A stretch of DNA of 64,000 nucleotides, taken from assembly GCA_000469685.2 (NCBI GenBank), contig LS997565.1, positions 46,552,810-46,616,809 of the forward strand. Reading direction: 5' to 3'. Made by a program: the position numbers and the translations under genes. Below are positions 46,510 to 59,018 of this stretch, piece by piece. The number at the start of each line of letters is the position of its first letter. The stretch's first letter is position 1. The stretch is from Haemonchus contortus (Eukaryota > Nematoda > Chromadorea > Rhabditida > Trichostrongylidae). The notes below the pieces were generated by a model that saw only the letters and a program-made list of their open reading frames with translations, did not search any database and was not told the origin of the DNA.

Positions 46510-47170
46510 CCTTCAGCAGCGTAGATCATCCTGGTTGAACTTGTAAACTTCAGTGATTCAGAGAGAGCAGGCAAAGTATATTGAGAGCAGGTAATTTGAG
46601 GAGCAAGTGCTTTTTGGTATTGATGAGTGAGTAGCAACTACGTCGAAGAAGAAATGAATCTTAGGTCTGACTACCTTCTGTTCTTCTTGAAAATTTCTTT
46701 CACTTTTGGGTTGAACTATAAGCCGCAGAACCAGCTTGGAAGTCCCCCAAGCTTCAACATTCCCAGCACCTCAGAAATTTGCAGCTCTGAAGAAAATGCT
46801 TTCCATTTTCTGATCTCGGAACCGAGCACAAGAGAAAAAGCCACACTTTCTCCAAAAAATAAAAAAGATTAAGCATCCGCTCCAACAAGCTGTTGACAAC
46901 TTGACCCGTCCATCATCCTGATGCCAAACCTTTGCCGATGGTAACTAAAACTTGAAGGGTCGGCTCACAGGTCGTCACATCTGTTCTGTCTGCTTCGTAT
47001 CCGTGCTGGGTCCAATTAATGGTAATCTCTAGACGAGAAGGGACAGAGAAATGTACGACCGGAGTTGGAGCGAGTAGAGAGCAGACCAGTGTGAGCTACA
47101 ACGGATCTAAGAACTATAATGAAGTGACTTGTCAATGCCTGTTCCAAAGAGATGAGAACTAAAGGTACGA

Positions 47171-47686
47171 CTAGGCTTCTCCCACTGACCTCCCTTTCCA
47201 CTGCCTCTTGTAGAGAACTGTGCTCCAGAGATCTATACTGGAATGAAGCAAGTTCAGGGTTGTAGGTATAATCAACAATTTTACGGTACTGGTAAGTGCT
47301 CTGTTCTGTACCTGTTGGTTTTCGGCACTACTTGATGGCAAAGGAGTACAGTGCTTTCAATAAACTGTAATTGGTTTGCTTATCCGTTTCTGTTTATACT
47401 GTACTGTTAAACTTTATAACTTTGCCATGGCATGGTACAGCTCGAAGGTCTGAAGGAACTGACTGCATTTACAATGAAATTTCGCACAATTCTTTATTAA
47501 AATAGGACGAATCAGATAAAGGAAAGACGTTAATGCGAATCTCAATGTATGAACCATACTCTACTAGCGTTTCCTGAAAAAAAGGATTTCCCTCATCAGA
47601 ACTTTTGAAATAGACGGCTAGCCTGACTAAGAAATACACTGTCAATATATAAATCAGTGCAAAATTAGAGTAACACACTATCTTTA
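47171..47686. other. 3' flank of hydrolase A
   Basis: TTTATT at 47493-47498 gives AATAAA on the minus strand, about 190 bp past the hydrolase A stop. Otherwise nothing recognised. Confidence 0.5.
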
Positions 47687-50600
47687 CTACATATTGTTGG
47701 TAGATGGTCCTTTGCAGTTTCGGAGAATCGCCTCTATAGCATCAGCGATATACTGGGATCGATCTCGCTGGAGAAAATGACCACACTTCTCGAAGTTTAT
47801 TGAAACCTATAAAAGTATCAGTTATATATGCGCACAAGATGATTTTCTTCAGTCAAAATCTTTGATCAAAAGAACCTTGGAATATCAATCTGTATTCAAC
47901 TTTGCATTCAAATGAGCAAATTGGGTAGCCTTCGAAAAATTATCAGGAAAGTCTCGAGAACTGGGCCAACCCCTCAAGGGCATATTTCACGATAATTTCG
48001 ATGATTTCACGATAATTTCGAAGAGCCCTCTTAAGCTGAAAAGCGGGAGTGTTGGTAAAGAATAGTGCATCGATGGCCGAGGAAGTGAAGGAAAAAACTC
48101 TACAAAATAAAAAATATAGGGTTTCTTAAAAGTTGTAAAAGCAGGGGTTGTACGAGATTACCATAACGGAAATGTTACGGGATGTGCATTCGGACGAGAT
48201 TTCAGTTGTTACAATTGCGCAAAAAGCAGACTACATTGAGCCAAAAATGTCTAAAACTTTCTTACACTCCCGTCATGGGTCAGTACTGGGTGCATGAGGT
48301 TTCAATAAGCGCTCTAGTCCCAATGGTGCTACAATGCTTTGAAACTCGTCCGCTTTGGGGTGTGGCAAACAGTCAATACAATCTTCGAGCCATTATACCG
48401 CCCTATCTAGGCCGTTTTCGATATAACAGAGCCACACATGCATTCTAGGATGCCCAAAGTCATCCTAGGAGGATATCTCGGAAGTCATTTTTTACGTTGA
48501 TTGCGCCTCTAAGATCATTTGATGTCAACAAAGCGAATCCTATTGACTAGCAACTATCATTGAAAAAATTGACAAGTCTTGTCCAAAAAATTCAAAAACT
48601 CATTAAGTCATCCTCTGAATAAATAGCAGTAATTTTGAAAGTTTCAAGAAACCAGGGCGAGTTAAGACTACTATAGACATGCGGCACGACATTACCCGTG
48701 ATTGGCACCTACCCGCTTCTATGCCATTCAGGACTTACGAGAAAGAAAACCAGGAATTTGAAAAAATCTAGAAAAATCACCTACCCATTAATTCATTATC
48801 AACAAAATTAAGATTGCAGCTTACTGTTTTGGTTCCATTTGAAAACAATTCCCGTGTCTGTTGCATAGCTTTGCTCTCGGTTAACTCATCGTCATCTTCA
48901 CACTTCTAAAAAAAATGTGGAATTTTGCAGAATTTAATTCTAATAAATATAAAATTGTCGATTAGCAGATACGACCACCCATCAACCTAGTGGTTCCTAT
49001 GTGGTGGCCCTAGGGTGTACACAAGGGCTCGAGGAGGTCAGATGATAGGTGACACGGGAGGATTAAATTTTTACCCAAGTTCCCTAGCCGACCTCAAAAG
49101 GTTAACTGGTTTTTATGAGTTGGGTGGAATCCGACTAGAAAATTAATCCTCGGGCCGTAGATGTGATAACAGCGACATTTGACACTACTCCACTATTGCC
49201 TAAGACGTACTATTAGGAGAAAATCTCAACTTTAACTTACCAGCTCAATGTGATCTTTGAATGCATCTGCCAGCTCTCGTGAAATACTCGTTTCAATGAG
49301 AAAGTCCTTACCGGAGTAAGCCACAAGTACACGAGCCTACAATGAAAATTTTTTTCCGAGTAGCTCGACAACCAAATAACTCCACGAAGTGATAAAGTAG
49401 GTAACTACGAATGTAGGTAGCCATGTAGCAGCTGTACAGCTCACTTCTTGCTTTCGATTAATCCGATCTATATTAGGCAATAAGCCTTCAGCAAGTTCAA
49501 TGTGTGACATCGTCCGTACACACATCATTGCTCTTTCACCAGTATCTAATCGAAGGCCGATTATACTGTTGTAAACTGAAAACAATTTGTTGTTTTTTCT
49601 GAGAATCACGTTAGACAAAGCTTTTCAATCAAAATCGTTAAAGTGATCTGTGAAAAAATGATTCCGACGTTTAAGTAAGGGAGATGATTTTACTCGGGGA
49701 AGGATTCGCTGTCTTTAAGAGGGAATTTTTCCCAATGAAGTTGTTCCAACTGCGAGAAAATAACTTATGAAAAATCTGCGGGAGTAGGCAATACCCTTGA
49801 GGTTTTCAAGCCAATAAAGATTTTTGGGAAGGTTTAGCTACAGTTTTAAACTACCATAAATATCGCAACTAAACTCTGAAAATGCAGAAGTACGTTCGAT
49901 AATTTTTTTTCGAAAAAGGAGCGGTCGAACTTAAGCAAAAAAAATTTCCTAATGTTATTTGGTTTAATGGTCATTGAAAAAATGTGATAATGAATAATTT
50001 CAAAAAGGTATAAAATGTGAAGCATAGAGGAACTTACAGTACTTCATGACCGTATGCATTACTTGCTTGGCTGTAGGTCCAAGTGAATAAAGCCACAGAA
50101 TGAAATCGATTACCCAAAAAGGTCGTAGACCTCGATGAAGACGAAGTCCTGTAGGATTGAGGAGCACAAGCCCAACCAGGGAGTCCTGTTAATGTAGATT
50201 ATGGATTTTACAGAAGGGCTACTACATAGCATTGGGTAACAAGTATACATGTAGATAGTGAAAAAAGTTTGCCAAATTTTTTTCATTGGGAGATCTCCGG
50301 TAGGCCAGCGCTGTCATACGTCCATCAACGAATAGAAGTATTCGGGTTTCGCACAACTGGGACGTTTTTAAGATGTGGACGGGTTAAGTGATGACGAGTT
50401 AATTCTCATAAAAGAGTAGCGAACCACATTTTTGAAGAAAAAAGGGGATACCTCCTAAGAAGATCCTACTTACCCATCTTAACTGATCTTTTTCGGCATT
50501 ATTGCGTCACCCTCTAATTCATCCAATCACCCAGGTCACTGAAAGTCGGAGATTGGGCAATGGTGAGAACGGATGGCAGAGGATCCGTCTAGACCTGAAC

Positions 50601-52435
50601 TTGCCCTTCTCTGAACAGCCTCTAAAAATTTTTCTGCATAACTTTATCCTGTAATCCTCATTTTCACTTTGGTGGCTTACCGTAGTGCCAACAGGGCAGA
50701 ACATACCGTATTCCTGGCAGCCACAGCAACTGCATTTTCACATCCTCGACTATGTCCCATAACCACTAATCGTTCGATATTACCGATTTTGCTAATCAAT
50801 TCACAGACAAAATTGTTACGCTCCGTATTATCGCATCGAAGTCGAGGGTCACCTGGAACAAATTTCCAAGTATATTCATAACAAAAAAGGAACGATTTAT
50901 ACAGAGGATAATTTCAATACTCAGTTCAGTTTATTGAGATTTTTACTCCTCCCCCGTCTCAACCTTTTTCTGCCCGCCTTTGTTTCCCAAGACCTACATA
51001 TCCCTACCCTACCTTTCAATAGCCCCTTCCCTATCATATTCATAGGAACAAAGCCAACCGTGAGGAAACTTTCAGTCTGATCGAACATGGTTGCTTTTAT
51101 TTCATTCAATGGATCGAGTAACTAATAATGAGAAAAACAAAAAAGAATAATAATTGGACCTGGAGTGGAACCAAAGCCAGGCATATTCACTCCGACGAAT
51201 CGTATTCCTTTCTCATGTAGTGAAGGTGTCACATATTTAAAATCTTTATGAGACCCTGGAGCACCATGTATCGCCACTACCGTACCCAGGCGGGATCCGG
51301 ACGGTGCCGTATCCTGAAATTCAAGTTCGTCTCGAGAATAAGTTCACCGACAAAGAACTGACAGTTGGAACGACATTGAATAGGCAAGCTACGTTTGAAT
51401 TTTTTAGCCCATCCTGATCACGATGGAATCGTTCACACCTGATACACCGCTTCGACAGAAACTTCTTCACCAGAGCTCGTGTTGAACCTAACATCAATTC
51501 GCTTCAGAAGTGGATCGACCACGTTGTTGGTAGCAATCTCCTGGAAGTTAGGACACAACTACCATATCTGATGGATTTCCTTCTGCAATGTTTTGAAGTC
51601 GACAGGAAATACTACATACATAAGGGCGCTACCCATTTGTCCTCGCATAACATATCCGGTTACCCTTTCCTGCTCTTTTTACCCTTAATGGTATCCCATT
51701 TTCGACGCTACTTCTATGCGAGTTCCGCTCCTGAAACCCACTGAAACTTGTGTCAAGGATTCCACCTTGCGACCTTGAAGCTTCTGAGCGGCTCTGCCCC
51801 ACTTGGTTCCAACGCTCCAAAGCCGGAAACAAGTAAGATTAAGGTAGGCCTCGAGCTGGTAGGCTGATTGCGATAACGTGAAATCGCCGGCTCAGGGCAG
51901 ATGGGCAGTAGAACTGGTTTTGCCTACTCGATTCGCCGCGCGCGGATGTCGCGTACCATCGCCTCGTTGTTACAGTTCTGGCTTTATTTATATATGCATT
52001 AGTATATTGGCTGATATTAGTTCTCTTGCTCCTGTATTTCTTACTTGCTGCTGCATTCTACTAATGCACATTCCTTTGCGCGCGGCGTATCCCACGCGGC
52101 GAGGAGATAACTTCGATCCTGCTGCACCACACCCACGGCCCGGCTATGTGCAAGGAAATGAGCAGTATTGCCCTGAAATACTTCTACGGAAAATCCCAGA
52201 GCATTTGAAAAGAATCTCGGCTACCGCAAAACTTTTGACAGATACTTCCCGCACACTCCGATAATATGCAGAATAGACCTTACTGGTAAGTAGCAAATGA
52301 ATCATTACCTCACATTTTGCGTGCTCAGAAATTTCTTGAGCTGTGGAAGTAGGCCCCATCGATACAACTGCCTTGTTGAACACGCGGAAGCAATAGGCAT
52401 CGAATAAATACCGGAAAAAGTTGAGTTTCAATCCT
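47687..52435 (-). CDS. Alpha/beta hydrolase A (tandem paralogue)
   Basis: Exons in transcript order: 52309-52435, 51439-51540, 51160-51313, 50707-50852, 50038-50185, 49445-49575, 49241-49336, 48825-48905, 47687-47806 (stop TAG). It gives about 368 residues, with the 5' end open. Visible motifs: oxyanion-side HGAPGSHKDF, PGFGSTPG, nucleophile elbow GHSRG (Ser), NPTGLR, acidic residue in YSGKDFLIE, and catalytic histidine in CGHFLQRDR. Together these give a Ser-Asp-His triad. The family resembles the nematode-expanded alpha/beta hydrolases listed in Pfam as DUF1057; the substrate is unknown. The first exon follows an ATTCAG acceptor in phase 2, so there is either an upstream exon or spliced-leader addition with the in-frame ATG at 52359. 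Exon phases equal those of gene B. Confidence 0.85.
51910..52140 (+). repeat. Dispersed repeat, copy 2
   Basis: Partner of 13530-13770, here inside the first intron of hydrolase A (51541-52308) and antisense to that gene. A 128-codon frame (51878-52264) spans it but is probably by-product. Confidence 0.55.
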
Positions 52436-52989
52436 CTGAATGCAACAGTCTGTGGTGGAAATTTTGCTACAAAGATGCCGAGTTATAACGTAGTAGTGGT
52501 TAGAGTTTCTTCGAAGTTAATCATTAGCAAAATGGTCAACTATGAAGAGACTCGAACCCTACCTACGCTTGCATAGAATCATGCCTATCTACTACGCTCA
52601 CAGGCCTTATCAATGCTCAATGCAGTGCCTGCAAGCAAACGTGGACTCTAGCATGTCAAAGGCCGAGCGCTTTGGCTGGTCTAACAGTTAGTATCCGTAG
52701 GGTACATAAATGAACAGAAGGACCTAACGAACTCGTTTCTTGTCATTATAAATCAGGAAAGATAAAGAGATTACAGTCTCTAAAGTTCTGGCAAAGGAAT
52801 TGTGGAAGCAGATTAGACGTCTCAACCTGATTCAAATACAATGGATAAAGCATATTGATTCTTGACGTCAATCAAAGACGACCTTGGGTCGCGCCATGCT
52901 TTGGCTCCCATTCTGAATAGTAGTGATGTTTGAATGCGTATGCGGTGAAATCTTTTATCCCAGAGCTAGTGGATCCCGTTCAGGACTTA
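52436..52989. other. Upstream of hydrolase A
   Basis: May contain a missing first exon of hydrolase A, which I could not identify. No other gene seen. Confidence 0.35.
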
Positions 52990-53515
52990 CAGTAGCGCTC
53001 AAAAGTCTTCGGTGAAATGGTTCTTCAGCTGTACTTTTCAGTCGTAACTCCTTTCCTACTGGATCTAATCAAGCGAAGTTTCTATATTCGGAGAGTGGAT
53101 TTATTGTGCATATTTACCACTGTTAACCTGCAACCTGATCATGTTCCAGTTATTCCAAAGAGCATGAATTCAAAATCGACTGAACATACAGATGATGGTC
53201 CTTCTAAAATCCCTTTCCTTTTTGTCATGTCTGAAGTGTATGAGCGGTAATGCCGAACGCAATAGATGAGAAAAACGCACACGAGGTGCGAATAAGTGCA
53301 GACGTCAACAACTTTACTTTTAGCAAAATCTGCTACCGCAACAACCACCTTGCTCTATCTGTGGATATTGCAGCTTTGCAGTCCAATAGTGTTGGGTAGG
53401 GTGAAATATGCTCTAGTTAGACATATCCAAATTTCGTGTCATTCGGTCTACTAAGAAAAAAGTTATGAACGAAAAAGCGTCAAAGCATTTCACCGAAGAC
53501 TTTTGAGCGCTACTG
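52990..53515. mobile_element. TA-flanked MITE, copy 2 (CAGTAGCGCTC family)
   Basis: 526 bp with inverted ends CAGTAGCGCTCAAAAGTCTT, flanked by TA on both sides (52988-52989, 53516-53517). It shares internal motifs with 22240-22747, such as TACTGGATCTAATC near one end. A 77-codon frame inside (53017-53250) has no transposase motif. Confidence 0.8.
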
Positions 53516-53518
53516 TAT

Positions 53519-53600
53519 CTATGGATATTGCATCTTTGCAATCAAATAGCGTAGGGTAGGGTGAAATATGCTCTAGTTGAACATATCCAAATTTCAGAGA
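53519..53600 (+). repeat. Partial duplicate of MITE interior
   Basis: Repeats 53360-53440 almost word for word (GGATATTGCATCTTTGCAAT, AGGGTGAAATATGCTCTAGT, ACATATCCAAATTTC), directly after the MITE end. It points to nested insertion or a second truncated copy. Confidence 0.65.
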
Positions 53601-56211
53601 CAATTAGGCTCACTCCTCTTGGTTAAAATTCAACGCAACATTACCGTTTGACAAAAAAATAAAACTATGAAAAAAGAGTAATATATCTAAAATCAGGGAC
53701 AATAAAATAGTAAGTAAACAAACGCGGTGAAAAAAAGGGGGAGCCGGCCTTCCTGATACTGAGCGCTAGAGCAAAGAGAAGGAAGGATAGTCGACTTCGC
53801 GAGCACTTGAACGTCCAGTTCTGATCTGATCCCAGTTTTTTGCACTAAGAAACTTTCTCAACCACTCCGGTGCTCCTCCCCTTACGAAGGCTCGGTTAGA
53901 AACTATATTCCTTCAGATTAAGAACATTCTCCAAACATAAGTAATGCCAACTACCTTTCCTTTTCTGCGTTCCAGCGCTCAGTGTTGGAAAACAGCGGGA
54001 CCCACAACTACATTTTCACACAAAACACTCTCAAAACAATGTAAACACTTAATGGCATGCTAGAATACTATAGTTAACAAGCCAGAGAACACTATAGCGA
54101 ACAGTTGATCGATAGGCCTCGCTAGGTGGTTCCCACGGGCAGGCAGTTACGGCCGTAGAGAACAAAGTACGCCTGCCATCAGCAGCTCCCTTGACACAGC
54201 CTGCTGTATAATCTATTAGTTTTATGGTTTTTACTACCCTCATTCTCTTTCATACAGCATCACACCAGGTAAGGCCACTCCACACCTTGTAGGAAATGCG
54301 AAGTTATCGGGAAACGCATCCAGCTACAACATAAGATTTAAATCTCCAAAGCCATAAGAAAAAGGAACCGCTGGGAGTTCATAATCAAGACACCCTTTCC
54401 TATAAAATCACACGAATAATAAAAGGAAGAAAGATATTAAGGTACTTTTTTGAAAGATACTAATTCATGAATAATTTTATATTTTGGATTAGTACGAAAC
54501 AGCAGAAATGAACACGGTCGAAATGTGTTTTGATAAAGATCTTGTGCCAAAAAATCAAAAACTAAAATTAAGGAGTAAAACTGGACCTTTGGGTTTACAT
54601 ATAGTAGGACCCCTTGTACTTTGCTCCTTCTCTTCAAGAGAGAAATCTAATTTTTATGTCAAAGACTAAAGGTTTTCAGGCTTAGGAAAAAAACTTTCAA
54701 CTGCTGAGATCTAGACCTGCTAGAGTGTACGGTTAAATAGGTAAGGAAGAGTGAGCCGGTTATGTAAGAGTCACTATAGAAGTTGTTAGTGTCCTTATAT
54801 AACGATTTAGGAAACTTCCAGAGCTGTTCATAAAAAAATGTGGAAAGTTGTGTAAACTTTCATTAAATTCTTTCCGAACGATTTAATGCATATTTATTTA
54901 TTTATATATGTGTAACATCGTGGGAAAATAAGCCGAAAAACGAGTGAGAAGGTTCGATTCCGATAAAAAGGATTGAGATAGTTGAAATATAGCGAAGACG
55001 CAGCAATCTATCGAAAGGAACCAGGTTAGAGTTACATCAAAGATTACATTTCAGATTAGCTATCATAAGAACAGGTCAACGGCTACACTCTAGCCACCGA
55101 TCAGCGCCCCGACAAAAAGTAGTTACCTCTTGTTGAGAAGTATCTAGTAAATTAAGCATTAACTTCGAAAATTTGGCTTATTTTTGATTTGTTTATAGCG
55201 AAAGGCATGAAGCTATCGGTGTTGCGCAGTCTCGAGATTTAGATTGCGCCATGGACTTGTTTTGCACACAGCATTGGTATTGTCATTTAAATGCCTACTC
55301 AACCTGATCAATAAATTCTGGAGATTGTTCAAGCAACATAAGTTTATACATACTTTCTTTCAGGCGAATTTAGTAATTAAGTAACTGATCACAGAGATAT
55401 GGAAGACACTGAAGAGGTCGAATAGTAAGCAGTCCTAGGAGAGCTTGAATTTTTGCTGGAAAATGGACCATATGAACATAGCCACAATGTCTAAAGGCTA
55501 GAAAAAAAAGCATCTTGGAGAGGATCCCCGCATTCCACTTCCCTTCAGAAGCGGCGTTTGAATGCTCATGCTACCTACTCAATGAATGGTGGCTGATCGA
55601 TGTACAAGTCATGATTTTTCTCTCCAGGATTCGATCCCGAATCACGTTCATGGTACAAGACCACTTCATGCTACACTATCTCTGCCCCTTTTTGTAAGAG
55701 GTAAGCAGAGATAAAAGCGACATCAGCGACTCCTAAGCCTTGAAATCGGGGACCAGAGAATTTCAAAGAACAATGCCAGTCAATTTATCAAAACGAGGTA
55801 CACACTTCGAGGTAACTGCAAAAACTAAAGAACGATGTTTGACAAACAAAACCGTGCATTCTTAGGTTTACTCTCGTATTCAATACAGCAACAACAGTGA
55901 AGTGTTTAAATGAGACCACTAAATACAACAACATCGTATAAAAGTAACACCAATTTCTTCAAAAAAGAAATGGAAAAAACTGAAACAAATTCATCGCAAA
56001 ATTAGGCACTAAAAATGGACTTACAAAAACAACGATTTTTGATTTTCACAACAAGGTCCTACCTCCTTCTATCGCAATTAATTACAATAGACACCTGAGT
56101 ATAGCTCCTGAGTTACAATTTTACGATTATCAACAACTAGAAGATCACAAGCAAAGAAAAGGTGCATTCTGAAACACTCAAGGCCTTCACAATCTTCGAG
56201 TATAAACTTAT
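53601..56211. other. Intergenic region between the two hydrolases
   Basis: AT-rich, no supported gene. Small minus-strand frames at 54049-54243 and 54437-54637 show no domain. Regulatory sequence for hydrolase A could lie here. Confidence 0.4.
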
Positions 56212-59018
56212 TCAGCTCCTCAGAATTGCCTCAATAGAATCAGCGATGTATCGTGCTCGATCTCGCTGGAGGAAATGACCGTCCATTTCGAAATTGATCG
56301 ATATCTGGAACAACGTCGGAAGATCAGGCTTAGAAGAAATACTTCGACAAAAACAAGTCCCATTTGAGGTGTAAAAGTCTCATATGAGGTGAGGAGGTAC
56401 GACTGACTCGATTGCTTTTCCTCTAAACAGACTCTCCAGTTTGAATGAAGAGATAAGAAAAAAAGTCAAAGATTGCCTCAAAATAAAACAGCCGGAGCCG
56501 GAAACGGCACTCTTATTTCTCTTTTGATATTGCATTTCAGGCACCAACAGAAATTTGCCAGCTAAGGCAAACATTCAGGGAAATCCCATTGAGAGCATTC
56601 TTATAGTCTTTCTCTCTTCTTTCTTTTCTTTTTCTTTCTTATACGTGGAAATTCTACCTCATCTCACAGTTAAGAACAGAAAAGCCATATTTAAGTATAT
56701 TATGCCCACTAACATAACTAGAGAATACCGTTTACCTAAATGTAAAGGAGTGCCTAATTCGGACTTACAGTCTTGGTTCCTTTTGAGATGAGTTCACACG
56801 TCTCTTGTACGACCTTGTTTTCGGATATTTCATCCTTATCCTTACAACTCTGAAGAGAGATAATTAGGCACTTCTGCAATAATCCACCACAAAAGCCTTT
56901 TGCAGGAACGATTAGACTATTCTCCCAAGTATGCATATGACTACATTGAAAACTATGAATTAGTATGCTAATAAAAAAACTGCGAAATACGATGCAAATA
57001 ACTCCCTATAAATGTGCACCCACCAGCTCCGTATGACCAATGAAAGAACAAGCAAGCTCATGAGGAATTTTCGTTTCAATGAGCAGATCCTTTCCGGCAT
57101 ATGCTACGAGCACGCGAGCCTGTAAAATCAGAACCTTTCTGATAAGTTGTAATCCGAAAGGAAAATACTGATTTCATACATTTTTGCACCGATTAATACT
57201 TTCTATATGAGCTCGTATTCCTTTCTCATATTCAATTGAAGCCATCGTTCGTACACACATCATGGCTCTTTCTCCGGTGTCCAGCCTTAGTCCAATAACA
57301 TTGTTGTAGACTGAAAAAAAAATTTCACACACCATTCACAAGAACCACGGAGGTTCCCCCAGTCAGAAATTCAGAAAAATTGATGTAAAAGTTATACATT
57401 GGAGCAGAACTCACAGTATTTCATAAAGGGATGCAATACTTTCTTGGCAGTCGGTCCAAGTGAATATAGCCATAGAACAAACTCGATCACCCAGAAAGGA
57501 CGCTGTGCTCGATGACGGCGAAGGCCGGTCGGATTCACCAGTACCAAACCAACTAGTGAGTCCTAACAAAATGCTACTGTTACAATATGTTACAACTTTT
57601 GGAAGGATTTTTCTACATAACGACAACCTCCGCTGTATGCCAAGTGATCCACGTTCATTAATAAAATAACAATAATAGTGACGGAATGCGGTTTAAGGTA
57701 ACGACAAGTGGGAGGTGGTTAGCGGTCCCTTGCCGAACTCTGCACGAATTTTCGTTTTCCTCTTCGTTAGCTCGTTTCCCGTTGCTTCCTTATCTGACCT
57801 TTTATGGCAACAAAATGATAGCGCAGTGGTCGTAAGCCCAATCGTGAATTTCCAGCCAAGGCTTACACAAAGCTATTCTCCTAGGGCCAAGGCACTTATC
57901 TCATGTTTGAAAAGCAATTAAACTTTTAAAAAGTACTCACTGTATTATTGGCTGCTACGGCTATAGCGTTCTCACTTCCTCTGCTATGTCCCATCACCAC
58001 CAGTTTTTCTACGTTTCCTATTATTCCAATTAATTCATTGACGAAATCATTACGTTCTGTATTATTGCACTGTAGACGTGGATCACCTTAACAAACTTCA
58101 AAATAAATAAAATAAACGAATTTTTGAGTGAAATAGAATAAGGCGAAAATTCATTTTCATGAAATGAAATGAGCGATTTCAAAAAAAAAAGAGTAGAGGC
58201 ATATTCGAACACACCTGGAGTAAACCCAAAGCCGGGCATATTCACTCCAACGAATCGTATTCCTTTGTTTTGAAGTAAAGGAGTTATATATTTAAAGTCT
58301 TTGTGGGAGCCTGGTGCGCCATGTATTGCCACAACCGTCCCAAGCTTGGATCCGGTAGGTAAAGTATCCTGAAACATAGGTTCACTGAGTACCTCAAATC
58401 ACGAACAAAGATAGAATCGGGGCCTGCTCACAAAAATGCCATCAGTGCACGACTCTCGGCCCGGTGTCTACAAATAATCGATGCTCTTTTTCGAATTTCA
58501 GATTTAAACTACCATTGCTTTAAAAACCCCCCGCCCTCCTCAGTTGGTGAGTATTTTGAGGTCGGAAAACGCATGAAGCTCAATAATCAGAAGGGAACCC
58601 AGGTTGATCAGATAGGCTAATTCAGAGATGCAAGGAATTGCAAAGCCACGATACCTGGTAGACTGCTTCGACGGCTATCTTATCACCCAAACTTGTTCGG
58701 TAATTCACATCAATCCGTTGCAGAAGTGGATCCATTGCCTTGCTAGAGTTTACCGCCTGAAAAGTTAGCACTGCTGTCATGAAAAATATACCAACTATAA
58801 ACATACCAAGCGAATTACGAGCTATGAGTAGGAAATCACTTTACTACATGGATAATTACGTCACATTTTTCGAGCCCTGAAATCTTCTCGACTGTGGGAA
58901 TCGATGGCATCGAAGAATCTGCCTTGTGGTGGTTGTCTTCGCAAGTGACCAGACCATTGAGCACACTACAGAGCGTTCCTAAAAAATTCCTCGCTGAGTG
59001 CGAAAAGTTTGATTTCAT
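56212..59018 (-). CDS. Alpha/beta hydrolase B (tandem paralogue)
   Basis: Exons in transcript order: 58860-59018, 58655-58756, 58215-58368, 57941-58086, 57415-57562, 57180-57310, 57024-57119, 56769-56849, 56212-56304 (stop TGA); 369 residues. Same fold motifs as gene A: HGAPGSHKDF, PGFGFTPG, GHSRG, NPTGLR, YAGKDLLIE and DGHFLQRDR. In the HGAPG exon 43 of 51 residues equal gene A, and exon lengths 2-8 are identical to those of gene A, so the pair is a recent tandem duplication. The first exon is the least alike: B starts at an ATG (MKSNFSHSARNFLG) and the two first exons share little beyond a Lys-Cys-acid end (KCE versus KCD). The first donor could also lie 12 bp downstream (after CAT). B lacks the nine-residue C-terminal extension of A. 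Substrate unknown. Confidence 0.87.

Larger units (their letters stand above)
46020..47170 (-). repeat. Large inverted repeat, right arm
   Basis: Reverse-complement partner of 42790-43983, with the same landmarks in mirror order: GGATCCCTTGGCATGAAC at the inner edge, the tRNA-like box, the hairpin, GAACTTAGG-type divergences, CAACAAGCTGTTG, and GAACAGATGTGACGACC near the outer edge. The arms are separated by about 2.0 kb, of which 1.58 kb is the Tc1 element, so the original spacer was about 0.45 kb. Confidence 0.8.
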
